This document shows, one piece after another, positions 11,650 to 22,235 of a DNA stretch of 64,000 bases. Origin of the DNA: Rhizomys pruinosus (lineage: Eukaryota; Chordata; Mammalia; Rodentia; Spalacidae); assembly GCA_009823505.1 (NCBI GenBank), contig VZQC01010436.1:1499844-1563843 (forward strand). The letters are read 5' to 3'. Both the position numbers and the translations under genes were made by a program. The notes beneath the pieces were generated by a model that saw only the letters and a program-made list of their open reading frames with translations, was not told where the DNA came from and did not search any database. How positions within the stretch are numbered: position 1 is the first letter of the stretch; each line of letters opens with the position of its first letter.

Positions 11650-12540
11650 AAAAGTTATTATTTTTTATTTATTTTTTTAGATTTTCTCTTTTCTTTAATA
11701 AAAAAATATAATTTTTTTTTGTTTTTTTTATGTTTTCTATAACTTTTCATATCATCATTACTTTCAGGTTCAATTTTTAGACCACACTTCCCTAGCTTTC
11801 CGTGCCCCTGACCCCCAACCCCTGTTCCTGCATATCTGCCATACAGCTTGTCTTGCAATCTTTCTATCAGTCGTTTTTTTCTTAACATTTCCCCCTTTAA
11901 TATATACTTACTTACTTTACTATTAGTCGAATATAGGCATGACATATCCTCTACCTAACCCATATACCATAATTAAAATCTAACATAAGTGGTGGATTAA
12001 TTCTCAAAGCCATTAAGGGATTCCACCGTTTTTAACTACATCTGCTGTTTTTCATAATAAGAAACAAAAATAGATATGTTCAGTTTGCCTTGCAAACTAG
12101 GGATTGGTCTAGGCTATCACATCATAGGGAAAACCATTATTCCCTTGTTTTTCTGGACTGTGTACTCTTACTGTCTTTTACTTCACGTAGGATAATGCTT
12201 TATGGTCTTCTTAAGTTTCCATCATACTACTGCATTTCAACTCCAAACCTGCAAATTTCATCATGTGCATCTTTTTAATTTACTACTGTCTTAATCGTTA
12301 ACTGCTGCAGACATTGTATAATGTTACCATATTTTTCTTATCCATTCCTTTCATCATTGGTTCAGGGCGGTGGCCATAATGGGTTGCTTGTTCCAGCTTT
12401 TTTGTATTGTGAAGAGGCTACAATGAACATGGAGGGTGCACCTGTCTTGTGATAGGATGAGTCTGGTGGGGTATACCGACGGCCAGAGTGTCTATGACTG
12501 GGTCCAGGTGGGTAACGCACTTTTCAGCTTCTTTTTTTTT
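11650..12540 (-). mobile_element. LINE-1 3' region, mirror of 20880-21590
   Basis: Antisense L1 3' end, including 'gcatatctgccatacagcttgtc' and the ORF2 carboxyl region. It is heavily indel-laden compared with the right-arm copy. Confidence 0.75.
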
Positions 12541-12715
12541 TTAATTTTTGAAAGAATCTTTTTTTGAGAAATTTTTTTTACAGGGGTCTCCTTTTAGTAG
12601 CTGAGCCTGGCAGCTTAGAACGATGGCATGCAAGTCGATCGAGGACGCCCTGCGAACATCTAGCCTGCATCGCCAACGGAGTTGCAGGTGGGATTAAAGA
12701 CATGCGCAGACACCG
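12541..12715 (-). mobile_element. B1 SINE, mirror of the 20735 copy
   Basis: Reverse B1 with T tract and '...gcaggtgggattaaagacatgc'; strongly corrupted relative to the right arm. Confidence 0.65.
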
Positions 12716-13045
12716 ACATGAGGCCAGACCAGTCCTGTGTCAAGACTTTTGTAAGAGCTTCTCCAGCTTCGCTTTTCCATAAGGGTTGCAGGAGTTTTGT
12801 ATTCCCACCAGCAACGGAGGAGTTTCCCCTTCTTCTCACAAGCGTCATCTCCATCAGCATTATGGCCGGCTGTCTGTTTTTCCTAATCTTGGCACATTCT
12901 TACTAAACGGGTAAGGTAAATCTTAAAGCAGGGTTTAATTTGCATCCTTTCTTAATTATTAGCAACGTTAAACACTTTCTGAGGTTTTTCTCAGCCATCT
13001 TCACTTCTTCAATTTGTAGGAATTCTTATTCAGCTCTCTCTTCTT
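12716..13045 (-). mobile_element. LINE-1 ORF2 3' piece between two B1 copies
   Basis: Antisense ORF2 carboxyl region ('ggaaaagcgaagctggagaag' in reverse sense); mirror of 20520-20730. Confidence 0.6.
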
Positions 13046-13235
13046 TTTTTTTTTTGGTGAATTTTTATTTTTGACAGTCTCCCTTTAATACCCAGCTGGC
13101 CTGGAGCTCACTCGTGTAGACGCAGTGTTGGCTTGGATGACTCACATGAAGATCCACTTTACGCTCTGCCTCATGCTTCCCCAAAATTGTTGCTAGGATG
13201 AGGCATAGCACACTCACCACCAGGACCTTGGCTCT
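13046..13235 (-). mobile_element. B1 SINE, mirror of the 20355 copy
   Basis: Reverse B1 with 'acccagctggcctggagctcac' and a degraded head near 13215. Confidence 0.7.
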
Positions 13236-13309
13236 TTTTAACCGTTTACCTTTACTACACCTTACTCCACCTTATTACTTCACTCTTACTGTACATAGGT
13301 ATAGTCTTT

Positions 13310-13620
13310 TTTAAAGTTCTTTACAGTACCCTCCATATTGGAAAAAGAAGTCAGCAATAGACAAGTGGGACCACCGTATCATAGCCTCAAAAGCTTCTGT
13401 AGCAAATAAAAGAAACAACAAATAAATGAAGAGAAAACCCACAGAGTAGGGACGGGAAAACTTTCACCAGTTGGAAAATCAGAATAGAGCATTAGACATC
13501 CTGAATATGTAAATTACTGAAAAACAAAAGGATCAAGAAAAACTACAACTATACAAAAGATGTCTAAAGCTATTAATTTAAACCAATTACAATGAAACAA
13601 GAGGTGATAGGAAGGAAACG
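13310..13620 (+). mobile_element. LINE-1 ORF2 segment, inverted piece of a twin-primed L1 (mirror)
   Basis: Sense ORF2 sequence ('gcaatagacaagtgggaccac', 'ctcaaaagcttctgtag'); mirror of 20030-20310. Confidence 0.7.
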
Positions 13621-13671
13621 CACGGGAGGACTTTTTCACACTCCAGAACACTCCAGGAAGAAAAACTGACT

Positions 13672-13955
13672 GGGGCTGGAGAGATAGGCCCTCGGATTTA
13701 GAGTTAAGGAAACTGTTCGGCTCTTTGCAGAGGACCACGGGGGTTCGATATCCCCCCAGCACCCACATGGCCCGTGAGAGCCATCTGTTAACTCATAGTT
13801 CCAGGAGTCAGCCTTATCTCCATAGTTCCAGGGGAATCCGAGACCCTCTTCTGGCCTCCGCGGCGTTTGCGCGAGCGACACGGGGTGCACACAAAACCAC
13901 ACGCAGTAAGTTAACATTCATACACATACAAAAAATAAAATAAATAAATTAAAAA
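13672..13955 (+). mobile_element. B3/B2-type SINE, mirror of the 19747 copy
   Basis: Head 'ggggctggagagataggccc', core and A-rich tail; about 35 bases longer than the mirror copy because of small insertions. Confidence 0.8.
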
Positions 13956-14119
13956 AAGAGAGAAATAAACACTGTCTGCTGTTGAATCTAAGAATGTGCA
14001 GCTTTGGGAAACAGGTTCAGTTAATTGTGTCTTTAGGGCGTGCTTCTATGAGCTAATGATTCATGACTTAGGCCATCTGAAGGTGTCAGTTATTATGATG
14101 TACCGCTGGACAAATACAG

Positions 14120-14310
14120 GAATGGGTGTGTGGATCCGAGTCTATGGGAGAGAGAGTCTTTTTTGAAATAAGAGTCTCGCCCTGGTAGCTGCATTTTCTG
14201 CTTAAACTGCAATAATGTTTAGTAACATGCTGGCTTGAACTCAAAAAATCTGCCTGCTCTGCTTCCTGAATGGTCTGGGAATAAAAGGTGTGCATCACCA
14301 AATGTCCCAC
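14120..14310 (-). mobile_element. B1 SINE, mirror of the 19428 copy
   Basis: Degraded reverse B1 ('ataaaaggtgtgcatcacc' near the right end); pairs with 19428-19566. Confidence 0.65.
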
Positions 14311-14734
14311 TGATCTACTGGATTTTCATGGCTCCTGTCGATTTTAAAAAAATAAAAAGGAAATAAATAAAATAAATAAACATAAAATAGAATATAAAAG
14401 CAAAGTGAAACCAAAATCAAAACACAACGCCTGATTAACAGAATAGATCAGCCAAGGAGATGAATAAAACATCATGAACAATGCTTGAAGATAGGATCTC
14501 AGCAGGGATCTCATGGAATTCTTAGCAATGATAGATGGACCATAGATACCAAGTGAATTGGTTGTTCTTTGACAGCTTTGTGAATCTTCTTCTGAGCTTT
14601 TTAGAGTGGATCTCAAAATCAGAATCATGCAAAATCAGGATTCCTGCTGTCATGTTGCTATCAAGGCGAACTTCTTGGAATAGCTAGTATAGATAGAACA
14701 TTTTAAAATGTACTTGAAGTGAAAAAATAACGAA

Positions 14735-14905
14735 GAAAGCTCTGGCATGGCAGTGTGCATGCCTGTTAATCCTAGCTCTCTCAGGATGCAGAGGCATGGG
14801 GGGTATCTGTGAGTATCAAATCCAGCCTGTTCTCGACAATAGTGAGGATCCAGGCGCAGCTGGACTGAAAGCATGACCACGTCTCAAAAGGACCAAAAGA
14901 AATAA
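14735..14905 (+). mobile_element. Single B1 SINE where the right arm has two
   Basis: Forward B1 ('ctggcatggcagtgtgcatgc' to 'ctcaaaaggaccaaaagaaat'). The right arm carries a tandem pair at 18704-19035, so the arms differ in copy number. Confidence 0.75.
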
Positions 14906-16136
14906 AAAGATAAGATATAATCAAGAAAAAACATAACAGACATTGTAATAATATAATATCATAATACTTAAACATGAGTATAACTTCCCAAGGTAAAGGC
15001 CATTTAAAAACAGGAATATTTAAATTTAGAGGAATATTTTCTGTCATTGTTTCTTCTGTTGATTTTACCAGTAAAACAAAGGTCTATTACATTTATTTAT
15101 ACATATAATTTTTGTGTCCATTAAGAGAAGAAAGCTTAAGGACAAGGGCAGGGATAGAAAATGAGATACGGGTGCTTATAATTTCAGAATTCATCTTGAG
15201 TTATGATATTACACCTCTCAACTTTTAATTAACTTAATCTTATTTTGCAAAAATCTTCCTTTAAACTTTTTAACTGTTAGGATTTGTGGCACAAAATACA
15301 AGAATAGAAGGCGGAAGAAAGAAAGAAACATAATCATACCACAGAAATGAAACTACATTTTATTCAAGTACCAGAGGGACATCTGCCTTCCCACATGCTG
15401 GATGTGACTGCATTGTATACGAAGAGAGTTAATGATGATAGAGTGGCTTGGGCATGAAGAAACAGATGTACCTGTGGGGGTCTACGTATCTCATTTTCTG
15501 CAGGCCCTTGCTCAAATAGGACAGAGTATCTTGAGCAAAAGCCAGTCTTCAACAATCCCAGAGGTAGATAAATATTAGCAGCAGTATTAGAGGTAGTTCT
15601 AATTTAGTGGTAGTTCCAGGTAATTTCTAGTTTTCTGCAGCCAGGGCATTCTATATGCTAGACCCGAAGCATAAAAAAGTAATGGGTGAATGGCTTCTCT
15701 TTCTGTTAAACTGGAAAGAAATCCTCGAGATGGTAATGGGAGGAAACTAACCTTAATTTTGTTTCAGGCAGTGGTTTAGGAAAAGCATTCATACGGGCTT
15801 TTTCAGTCAGGAGAATCTGTAAGATCTTCGTAGCAATAGTTAATGAGGCCAATAGTACGGAGGGGTATAGGGAAAATGAACGTAGTCAAACCAGTATCTC
15901 TGTCCTTACATACTTAGAGATTAGGATAGTAACTTTAGGAAAAAAGGGAGGTATGGAAATAAAAAATATTAATGACTCCCCAAGTCCCCTATAATAAGCA
16001 GACGAGACACAATTGAGGTTTCATTTGGATTATGATATTCTGCCAATCTGCGTACACTGTCAGGTAACTCTGGGTTTAACTGGCTAGGTCCAAGGTAATT
16101 TGCTCTTCTTTGTAAAGAAATTATAAATATAATATT
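14906..16136. other. No gene; mirror of 17541-18703
   Basis: AT-rich. A 63-codon frame at 15364-15555 (-) is identical in translation to 18090-18281 (+) because of the inverted repeat. No domain is recognised and there is no coding context. Confidence 0.4.
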
Positions 16137-16837
16137 ATATATATAGATATATATATATATACTATGATATTTGGGGGGGGTTTCTTTACTAAGCGCCCTG
16201 AATCAAAATCTTATAGTCTGCATCTAGCTAAAAATTACTAACCCTACTCTATCACCTCTCTAATCCGTTAACCCTATCATTCTCTTACGTGCATGGTGTG
16301 ACTTCCACTAATTGTTTAGAAGGGTGGAAATGCCACTTGAAGCCGCCATCCTACTGGCTTGCGGAAAAGGGAAGACAGAGCGCACTAGCAGCTGTCCTAC
16401 AACCATGAGTGCCAAGGCTGACAACTTTTCCCACTGCCTTACCTGTCTCATCTAGCATCTACACGTACCGAGGCAATGCCATCTATTGGGTACTAGCCGA
16501 TCCTTCAGACTGCTGTGATTGGCGCCTCTACGCATCTAATTCCACAGCTTCATCGTTGTATTGAGTGCTTACAGTCCTATTCCCACCCTGGATACGCGAC
16601 GGCACTCCATACCGTAGCAGCTGTGACTCTCCGACTCGGCGTTCCTTCCTTCCAGCCCCACACCCAACGTCCCTCCCAGGTTTGGTGGCCTGATTTGACC
16701 ACTGTCCAACCCACTGTCACTACTACACAAAAGCCTCATGGGATAATATTAATAATGCAATAACTGACTGGTCGTTCCCTGTCTGAATGGTAAGAGGGAA
16801 CTCAATCTTTTTCAATTCACACGCTATCTCTACTTTT

Positions 16838-16920
16838 TTAAATTTTTTTATTTTTTTTATTTAATTTGTAATCGTATTTCTGTTGTGTATGAATGTTACT
16901 GTCTTGCATGCAGTTTGCCA
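16838..16920 (-). mobile_element. Partial SINE tail, antisense
   Basis: A T-rich run followed by 'tgtatgaatgttactgtc...gcatgcag', matching the tail half of the B3/B2-type SINE in reverse, then truncated. Confidence 0.55.
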
Positions 16921-16940
16921 AAAGAAAGACAGATAGCAGA

Positions 16941-17158
16941 GGGGCTGGAGAGATGGCTCACCAGTTAGGAGCAGCAGCTGCTCTTGCAGGGGACCTGGGT
17001 TTGATTTCTAGCACCCACATGGGGGCTAACAACCATCTGTAACTCCATTTCCAGGGGAATCCAAAGCCACCTTCTGACTCCACAGGCATTGCAAAACACA
17101 GGTGCACTTACACACATGCAGGCAACACACTCATACAATAAAATAAAATAAATAAAAA
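16941..17158 (+). mobile_element. B3/B2-type SINE, older form without the 17-bp duplication
   Basis: Starts 'ggggctggagagatggctca' and ends in 'aataaaataaataaaaat'. It has only one 'aactccatttccagggg' box. Confidence 0.9.
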
Positions 17159-17159
17159 T

Positions 17160-17365
17160 ATAAAGAATGCTAGCTGAGCAAGCAAGGGGAGACAAGCCAG
17201 TGTTCCTCCACGGTCTCTGCTCGAGGTTTCTGCTTGGGTGCCTGCCCTGACTGATGGATTGTGACCCGAGAGTTGTAAGCTGCAATAAACCATTTTCTCC
17301 ACCTCTTTTCTTTGGTGTTTTATCACAGAAATAGAGAAGCAAACTAGAACAACACCCTGTCCTCA
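17160..17365 (+). repeat. Rodent interspersed repeat end (family uncertain)
   Basis: Contains 'gctgcaataaaccattttctcc' then 'ggtgttttatcacag...agcaaactagaac', a terminal phrase common to rodent repeats. I cannot assign the family securely. Confidence 0.5.
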
Positions 17366-17501
17366 TATTCCATAATCTATTAATATCAAGTACATACCAC
17401 TGGATATCTATAAAATAATGGCAAGTAGTGCATATGTCATATACTTTTTGTTATATCATAGATTCAGTGACAACATACATGGAAACAGTTTATAAATAAG
17501 C

Positions 17502-17504
<3 letters not shown>

Positions 17505-17540
<36 letters not shown>
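17505..17540. repeat. (TA)n microsatellite
   Basis: Uninterrupted AT dinucleotides at the inner edge of the right arm. A shorter, interrupted TA tract sits at the matching left edge. Confidence 0.95.
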
Positions 17541-17543
<3 letters not shown>

Positions 17544-18703
17544 CTTTACAAATGAGAGCTGAAATACCCTTGGACATAGCAGTAAACCCAGAGTTACCTG
17601 AGGCTAAGGATGTCAGAAATATCTAATCCAAAAATGTGTCTAGTTCTGCTATATATAGAGGCTTGGGAGGTCATTAAATATTTTTTATTTTCCATACCTC
17701 CCTCTTTTTCCTAAAGTAATATCCTAATTCTCTAAGATGCTAAGGACAGAGTACTGGTTTGACTAGTTCATTTTCCCATCCCCTCCTTGTACTATGCCTA
17801 ATTAACTATTGTATCCGAAGATTCTTACAGAATCTCCTGACTGAACAGCCCGTATGAATGCCTAAACCACTGCCTGAAACAAAATTAAGGCTATGTTTCC
17901 TCTCCATACCATCTGAGGATTCTTTCCCAGTTAAAAGAGAAAAGAAGCCCATCCCCCCATTACTTTTTTATGTCTTCAGGGTCTAGAGTGATAGAATGCC
18001 CTGGCTGCAGAAAACTAGAAATTACCTGGAACTACCACTAAATTAGAACTACCTCTAATACTGCTGCTAATATTTATCTACCTCTGGGATTGTTGAAGAC
18101 TGGCTTTTGCTCAAGATACTCTGTCCTATTTGAGCAAGGGCCTGCAGAAAATGAGATACGTAGACCCCCACAGGTACATCTGTTTCTTCATGCCCAAGCC
18201 ACTCTATCATCATTAACTCTCTTCGTATACAATGCAGTCACATCCAGCATGTGGGAAGGCAGATGTCCCTCTGGTACTTGAATAAAATGTAGTTTCATCT
18301 GTGGTATGATATAGTTTCTTTCTTTCTCCCCTATTCTTGTATTTTGTGCCACAAATCCTAACAGTAAAAGTTAAAGGAATATTTTGAAAATAAATTAATT
18401 TAATAAAAGTTTAGAGGTTATATCATAACTCAAGATGAATTCTGAAATTAAGCACCCTATCTCATTTCTATCCCTGCCCTTGTCCTTAATTCTTTCTCTC
18501 TTAATGGAACAAAATTATATGTATAAATAAATTATGACCTGTTTTAAGGTAAAAGCAGAAGAAAAAAGAGAAAAATATTCCATGCTAAATTTAAAATTCC
18601 TGTTTGTAAATGGCACTTTACCTTGGGAAGTTATACTCATGTTAAGATATTATGATATTATATTATTACAATGTTATGTTTTTTCTTGAGTATATCTTTC
18701 TTT
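17541..18703. other. No gene recognised
   Basis: AT-rich inner part of the right arm. The 18090-18281 frame (63 codons, +) has no recognisable domain and no gene context. Confidence 0.4.
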
Positions 18704-19035
18704 TTTATTTTCTTTTGGTCCTTTTGAGACAGGGTCTCGCTTTAGTCCCAGCTGGCCTGGATCTCACTATGTAGAACAGGCTGGCTTTGAACTCACAGAG
18801 ATCCTCCTGCCTCTGCATCCTGAGAGAGCTAGGATTAAAGGCATGCACCACCGAGCCTGGCAAACAGCTTTTTTATTTTCTTTTGGTCCTTTTGAGACAG
18901 GGTCTCGCTTTAGTCCCAGCTGGCCTGGATCTCACTATGTAGAACAGGCTGGCTTTGAACTCACAGAGATCCTCCTGCCTCTGCATCCTGAGAGAGCTAG
19001 GATTAAAGGCATGCACTGCCATGCCAGGCTTCTCG
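18704..19035 (-). mobile_element. Tandem duplicated B1 SINE (two 166-bp units)
   Basis: Two nearly identical reverse B1 copies (18704-18869 and 18870-19035), each starting 'ttttttattttcttttggtc' and sharing the same non-SINE lead, so this is a segmental tandem duplication of B1 plus flank rather than two insertions. Confidence 0.9.
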
Positions 19036-19344
19036 TTATTTTTTTAACTTAAGCTTACATTAAAATGTCTTGATTATACTAGCTAGTCCAAAAGTTCCTT
19101 TGAGCAAATGAAGCCAGGAATCCTGATTTTGCATGATTTGATTTGAGATCCTTAAAAGCTCAGAAGAAATTCACAAGCTGTCAAAGACAACCAATCACTT
19201 GGTATCTATGTGTCCATCTATCATTGCTAAGAATTCATGAGATCCCTGCTGAGATCTATCTTCAAGCATTGTTCATGAGTTTTATTCATCCCTTGGCTGA
19301 TCTATTCTGTTAATCAGGCGTTGTGTTTTGATTTGGGTTCATTT

Positions 19345-19346
19345 GC

Positions 19347-19383
<37 letters not shown>

Positions 19384-19384
19384 T
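19345..19384. repeat. (TTTA)n microsatellite
   Basis: About ten ATTT units; the mirror at 14360-14385 is shorter and interrupted. Confidence 0.95.
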
Positions 19385-19427
19385 TTTATTGTTTTGCAGG
19401 AGCCACATAAAATCCCATAGATTCAGC

Positions 19428-19566
19428 TGGGCATCATGATGCACACCTTTATTCCCAGCACTCAGGAAGCAGAGGCAGGCAGATTTTTGTGAGTTCAAGT
19501 CCAGCATGTTCTGCATATTGAGTTTTAAGAGAAAATGAGCTACAGGGAGACTCTATCTCAAAAAGA
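19428..19566 (+). mobile_element. B1 SINE, diverged
   Basis: 'gctgggcatcatgatgcaca' head, 'cagcactcaggaagcagagg' core, 'ctctatctcaaaaagactct' end. Flanked by 'cccatagattca' and 'cccatagactca' as a target-site duplication. Confidence 0.88.
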
Positions 19567-19746
19567 CTCTCCTCCCATAGACTCATCCACACACCATTCC
19601 TGTATTTTCCAGGGTACATCATAATAACTGACACCTCAGATGGCCTAAGTCAGAATCTTGCTGCATAGTAAGCAGCCTAAGACACAATTAACAGAACTGT
19701 TTCCCCAAAGCTGCACATTCTAGATTCAAAGCAGTAGTTTATTCTT

Positions 19747-19995
19747 CTTTTTTTAATTTTATTTATTTATTTTTTGTATGTGTATGAATGTACTATCTGC
19801 GTGTAGGTTTGTGCACCCGTGTCGTGCAATGCCGCGGAGGCCAGAAGAGGGTCTCGGATTCCCCTGGAACTGGAGTACTCCTGGAATTGGAGTTACAGAC
19901 GGCTCTCAGCGGCCATGTGGGTGCTGGGGGATCGAACCCGGGTCCTCTGCAAGAGCAGTCGGTGCTCTTAACCGCTAGGCTATCTCTCCAGCCCC
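19747..19995 (-). mobile_element. B3/B2-type SINE with 17-bp internal duplication
   Basis: Reverse SINE from T-rich tail to 'tctctccagcccc'. Perfect 14-bp target-site duplication 'agtagtttattctt' on both sides, which marks a recent insertion. Confidence 0.95.
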
Positions 19996-20029
19996 AGTAG
20001 TTTATTCTTAACCTGGAGTGTGAAAAGTC

Positions 20030-20310
20030 CTCCGTGCTTTCCTTCCTATCACCTCTTGTTTTTGTAATGTTAATAATAGCTTAGACATCTTTTGATAGTG
20101 TAGTTTTTTTCTTGATCCTTTGGTTTTTGAGTAATTTACATATTCTGGATGTTAATGCTCTATCTGATTTATCACTGGTGAAGATTTCCTCCCACTCTGT
20201 GGGTTTTCTCTTCATTTTGTTGATTGTTTCTTTTATTGTACAGAAGCTTTTGAGGCTAATGAGGTCCCATTTGTCTATTGCTGACCTTGTTTCCAATATG
20301 GAGGGTGACT
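20030..20310 (-). mobile_element. LINE-1 ORF2 segment, inverted half of a twin-primed L1
   Basis: The minus strand encodes ORF2 C-terminal peptides (IDKWDLISLKSFCT, WEEIFTSDKSDRALTSRICKLLKNQR). The plus-strand continuation of ORF2 begins at 20520, so the two pieces have opposite orientation, the hallmark of 5' inversion during retrotransposition. Confidence 0.88.
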
Positions 20311-20354
20311 GAAATAAAAAGACACTGTCAAAAAATGGAGTAAAGAGTTAAATA

Positions 20355-20519
20355 GAGCCAGGTGGGGTGGTGCATGCCTTTAATCCTAGCACTTGGGAAG
20401 CAGAGGCAGGTGGATCTCTGTGAGATCAAGGCCAACCTGGTCTACAGAGTGAGCTCCAGGCCAGCTGGGATTAAAGGGAGACTGTGTCTTAAAAATTCCA
20501 AGAAAAAAAAAAAAAGTGT
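20355..20519 (+). mobile_element. B1 SINE
   Basis: 'gccaggtggggtggtgcatgc' head to 'ctgtgtcttaaaaattccaag' and poly(A). It sits between the two inverted L1 halves. Confidence 0.9.
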
Positions 20520-21590
20520 TTAACGTTGCTAATAATTAAGGAGATGCAAATTAAAACCTGCTTAAGATTTCACCTTACCCTGGTAAGAATGGCCAAGATT
20601 AGGAAAACAAACGACGCCAAATGCTGGAGAGATTGTGGAGAAAGGGGAACACTCATCCAGTGCTGGTGGGAATACAAACTCCTGCAACCCTTATGGAAAG
20701 CAGCGTGGAGAACTCTTAAAAGTCTGAAAATGGCTGGGTGTTCTGCTGCATGTCTTTAATCCCAGCACTTGGCAGGCAGAGGCAGGCGGATCTCTGTGAG
20801 TTCAAGGCCAGCCTCGTCTACATAGCAAGCTCCAGGCCAGCTGGGACTAAAGGGAGACCCTGTCTCAAAAAGATTAAAAAAAAAAAAAGACTGAAAATGT
20901 GCTTACCACCTGACCCAGTCATAGCACTCTTGGGCGTATACCCACAAGACTCATCCTATCACAAAGACAGGTGCACATCCATGTTTATTGTAGCTCTCTT
21001 CACCATAGCAAAAAGCTGGAAGCAACCCATATGGCCCTGAACCAATGAGTGGATACAGAAAATATGGTACATCTACACAATGGAGTTCTATGCAGCAGTA
21101 AAGAAAGATGACATGATGAAATTTGCAGGTAAATGGATGGAACTAAGAAGACATTATCCTAAGTGAAGTAACACAGTCCCAGAAAAACAAGGGACATATG
21201 GTTTCCCTCATTGATGGATGCTAGCACAAAATCCCTAGTTGCAAGGCAAACTGAACATCATCTATGTTATGTTGTCTTATATGAAAACAGCAGTGTGGTT
21301 AAAAGGTGAATCCCTTAATGGGCTTGAGAATTAATCCACCACTTATGTTCAGATTTTGTAATATTGGTATATGGGTGGAGGATATGTATGCATATTCGAA
21401 GTAATATAAAATTAAAGGGGAAATGTGAAAAAAAGACTGAAAGAAAGATGCAAGACATGTATGGCAGAATGCAGGAACAGGGGTGGGGTGGGGGGCACGG
21501 AAATGGGGGAATGTGTCTAAATTGAACTGAGTAATGATGTATGAAATATGCAAAACATCAATAAAAAAATCTAAAACTTTTTTTTTTTTT
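20520..21590 (+). mobile_element. LINE-1 ORF2 end and 3' UTR
   Basis: The plus strand encodes the ORF2 carboxyl region ([40 protein letters not shown], then FTIAKSWKQP after the B1 insertion), followed by a 3' UTR and an A-rich end near 21560-21600. A B1 at 20733-20882 interrupts it. Confidence 0.9.
20733..20882 (+). mobile_element. B1 SINE inserted in L1 ORF2
   Basis: Complete B1 with poly(A). The flanking 'gtctgaaaatg' and 'gactgaaaatg' form the target-site duplication within the L1 reading frame. Confidence 0.93.
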
Positions 21591-21779
21591 ATTTAAAGAA
21601 AGAGAAATCTAATAAATAAAAAAAATAGCTTAGACAATGGATAACTGTGCTGAGTTCTTCCCCTAATGAGAAAAATACTTTCATTAGTAAAAGCATCACC
21701 TTCTCTGCTATTTATATCTTAAAAAGAGGAGGGGATATTAACAATTAGTCTCCATGACCAAAGTTTCACTTGATCTTTC

Positions 21780-22025
21780 TTTTTTTTAAATTTATTTATT
21801 CTAATTATTTTTATGTGTAATGAGCTTATTCTGTCATGATACGCAGGTCTGTGTCGTGCGATGCCGCGGAGGTCAGAAGACGGTCTCGGATTCCCCTGGA
21901 ACTGGAGTTCTCCTGGAACCGGAGTCACAGACGGTTCTCAGCCGCCATGTGGGTGCTGGGGATCGAACCCGGGTCCTCTGCAAGAGCGGTCGTCGCTCTT
22001 AACCGCTAGGCCATCCCTCCAGCCC
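21780..22025 (-). mobile_element. B3/B2-type SINE with 17-bp internal duplication
   Basis: Reverse SINE from the T-rich tail to 'ccatccctccagccc'. Both boxes 'ctggaactggagtt' and 'ctggaaccggagtc' are present. Confidence 0.92.
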
Positions 22026-22075
22026 ATGATTCTTTATGCCACTAAGAATTCTGACATCTTAAAGAGATAGGAATG

Positions 22076-22235
22076 GTGCTGGAGAGATTGCTTAGTTGTT
22101 AAGAACACTGGTACATGCTGGCTAACAACCATCTGTAACTCCAGTTTCAGGGAATGTGATGCCCTCTTCTGTCCTCTGGGTGCACTTAATACATACAGGC
22201 ATAAAACTCATATACTTAAAACATTTTAAAATGAC
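22076..22235 (+). mobile_element. Old, internally deleted B3/B2-type SINE
   Basis: Head 'gtgctggagagattgcttag', then a gap in the B-box region, then 'aacaaccatctgtaactcc' and a decayed tail. Confidence 0.75.

Larger units (their letters stand above)
4892..16140. repeat. Left arm of giant inverted repeat (error-rich copy)
   Basis: The arm starts one base after the N at 4891 and is the reverse complement of 17505-27755. Anchors: 4893-4912 pairs with about 27735-27755; 8394-8639 with 24382-24640; 9480-9713 with 23386-23620; 15364-15555 with 18090-18281 (identical peptide when translated); 16060-16140 with 17535-17610. The arm is about 1 kb longer than its partner and is scattered with single-base indels, worst at 5280-5870 and 11000-14900, so every repeat in it is a damaged mirror of the right arm. 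This looks like unpolished long-read sequence. Confidence 0.9.
16137..17504. other. Spacer of the giant inverted repeat
   Basis: Single-copy spacer between the two arms, bounded by (TA)n at both ends (16137-16163 and 17505-17540). Bases 16200-16800 are GC-richer than the neighbourhood and resemble nothing I recognise. An antisense SINE tail lies at 16838-16920, a SINE at 16941-17158, and a rodent repeat end at 17160-17360. No gene is supported. Confidence 0.6.

Noticed and set aside
15364..15555. 63-codon frame conserved identically at 18090-18281
   Set aside because: The identity is explained by the inverted repeat, not selection; both copies are the same DNA.
16515..16763. 82-codon frame in the palindrome spacer
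   Set aside because: No similarity recognised and the surroundings are not coding-like; kept only as part of an unexplained block.
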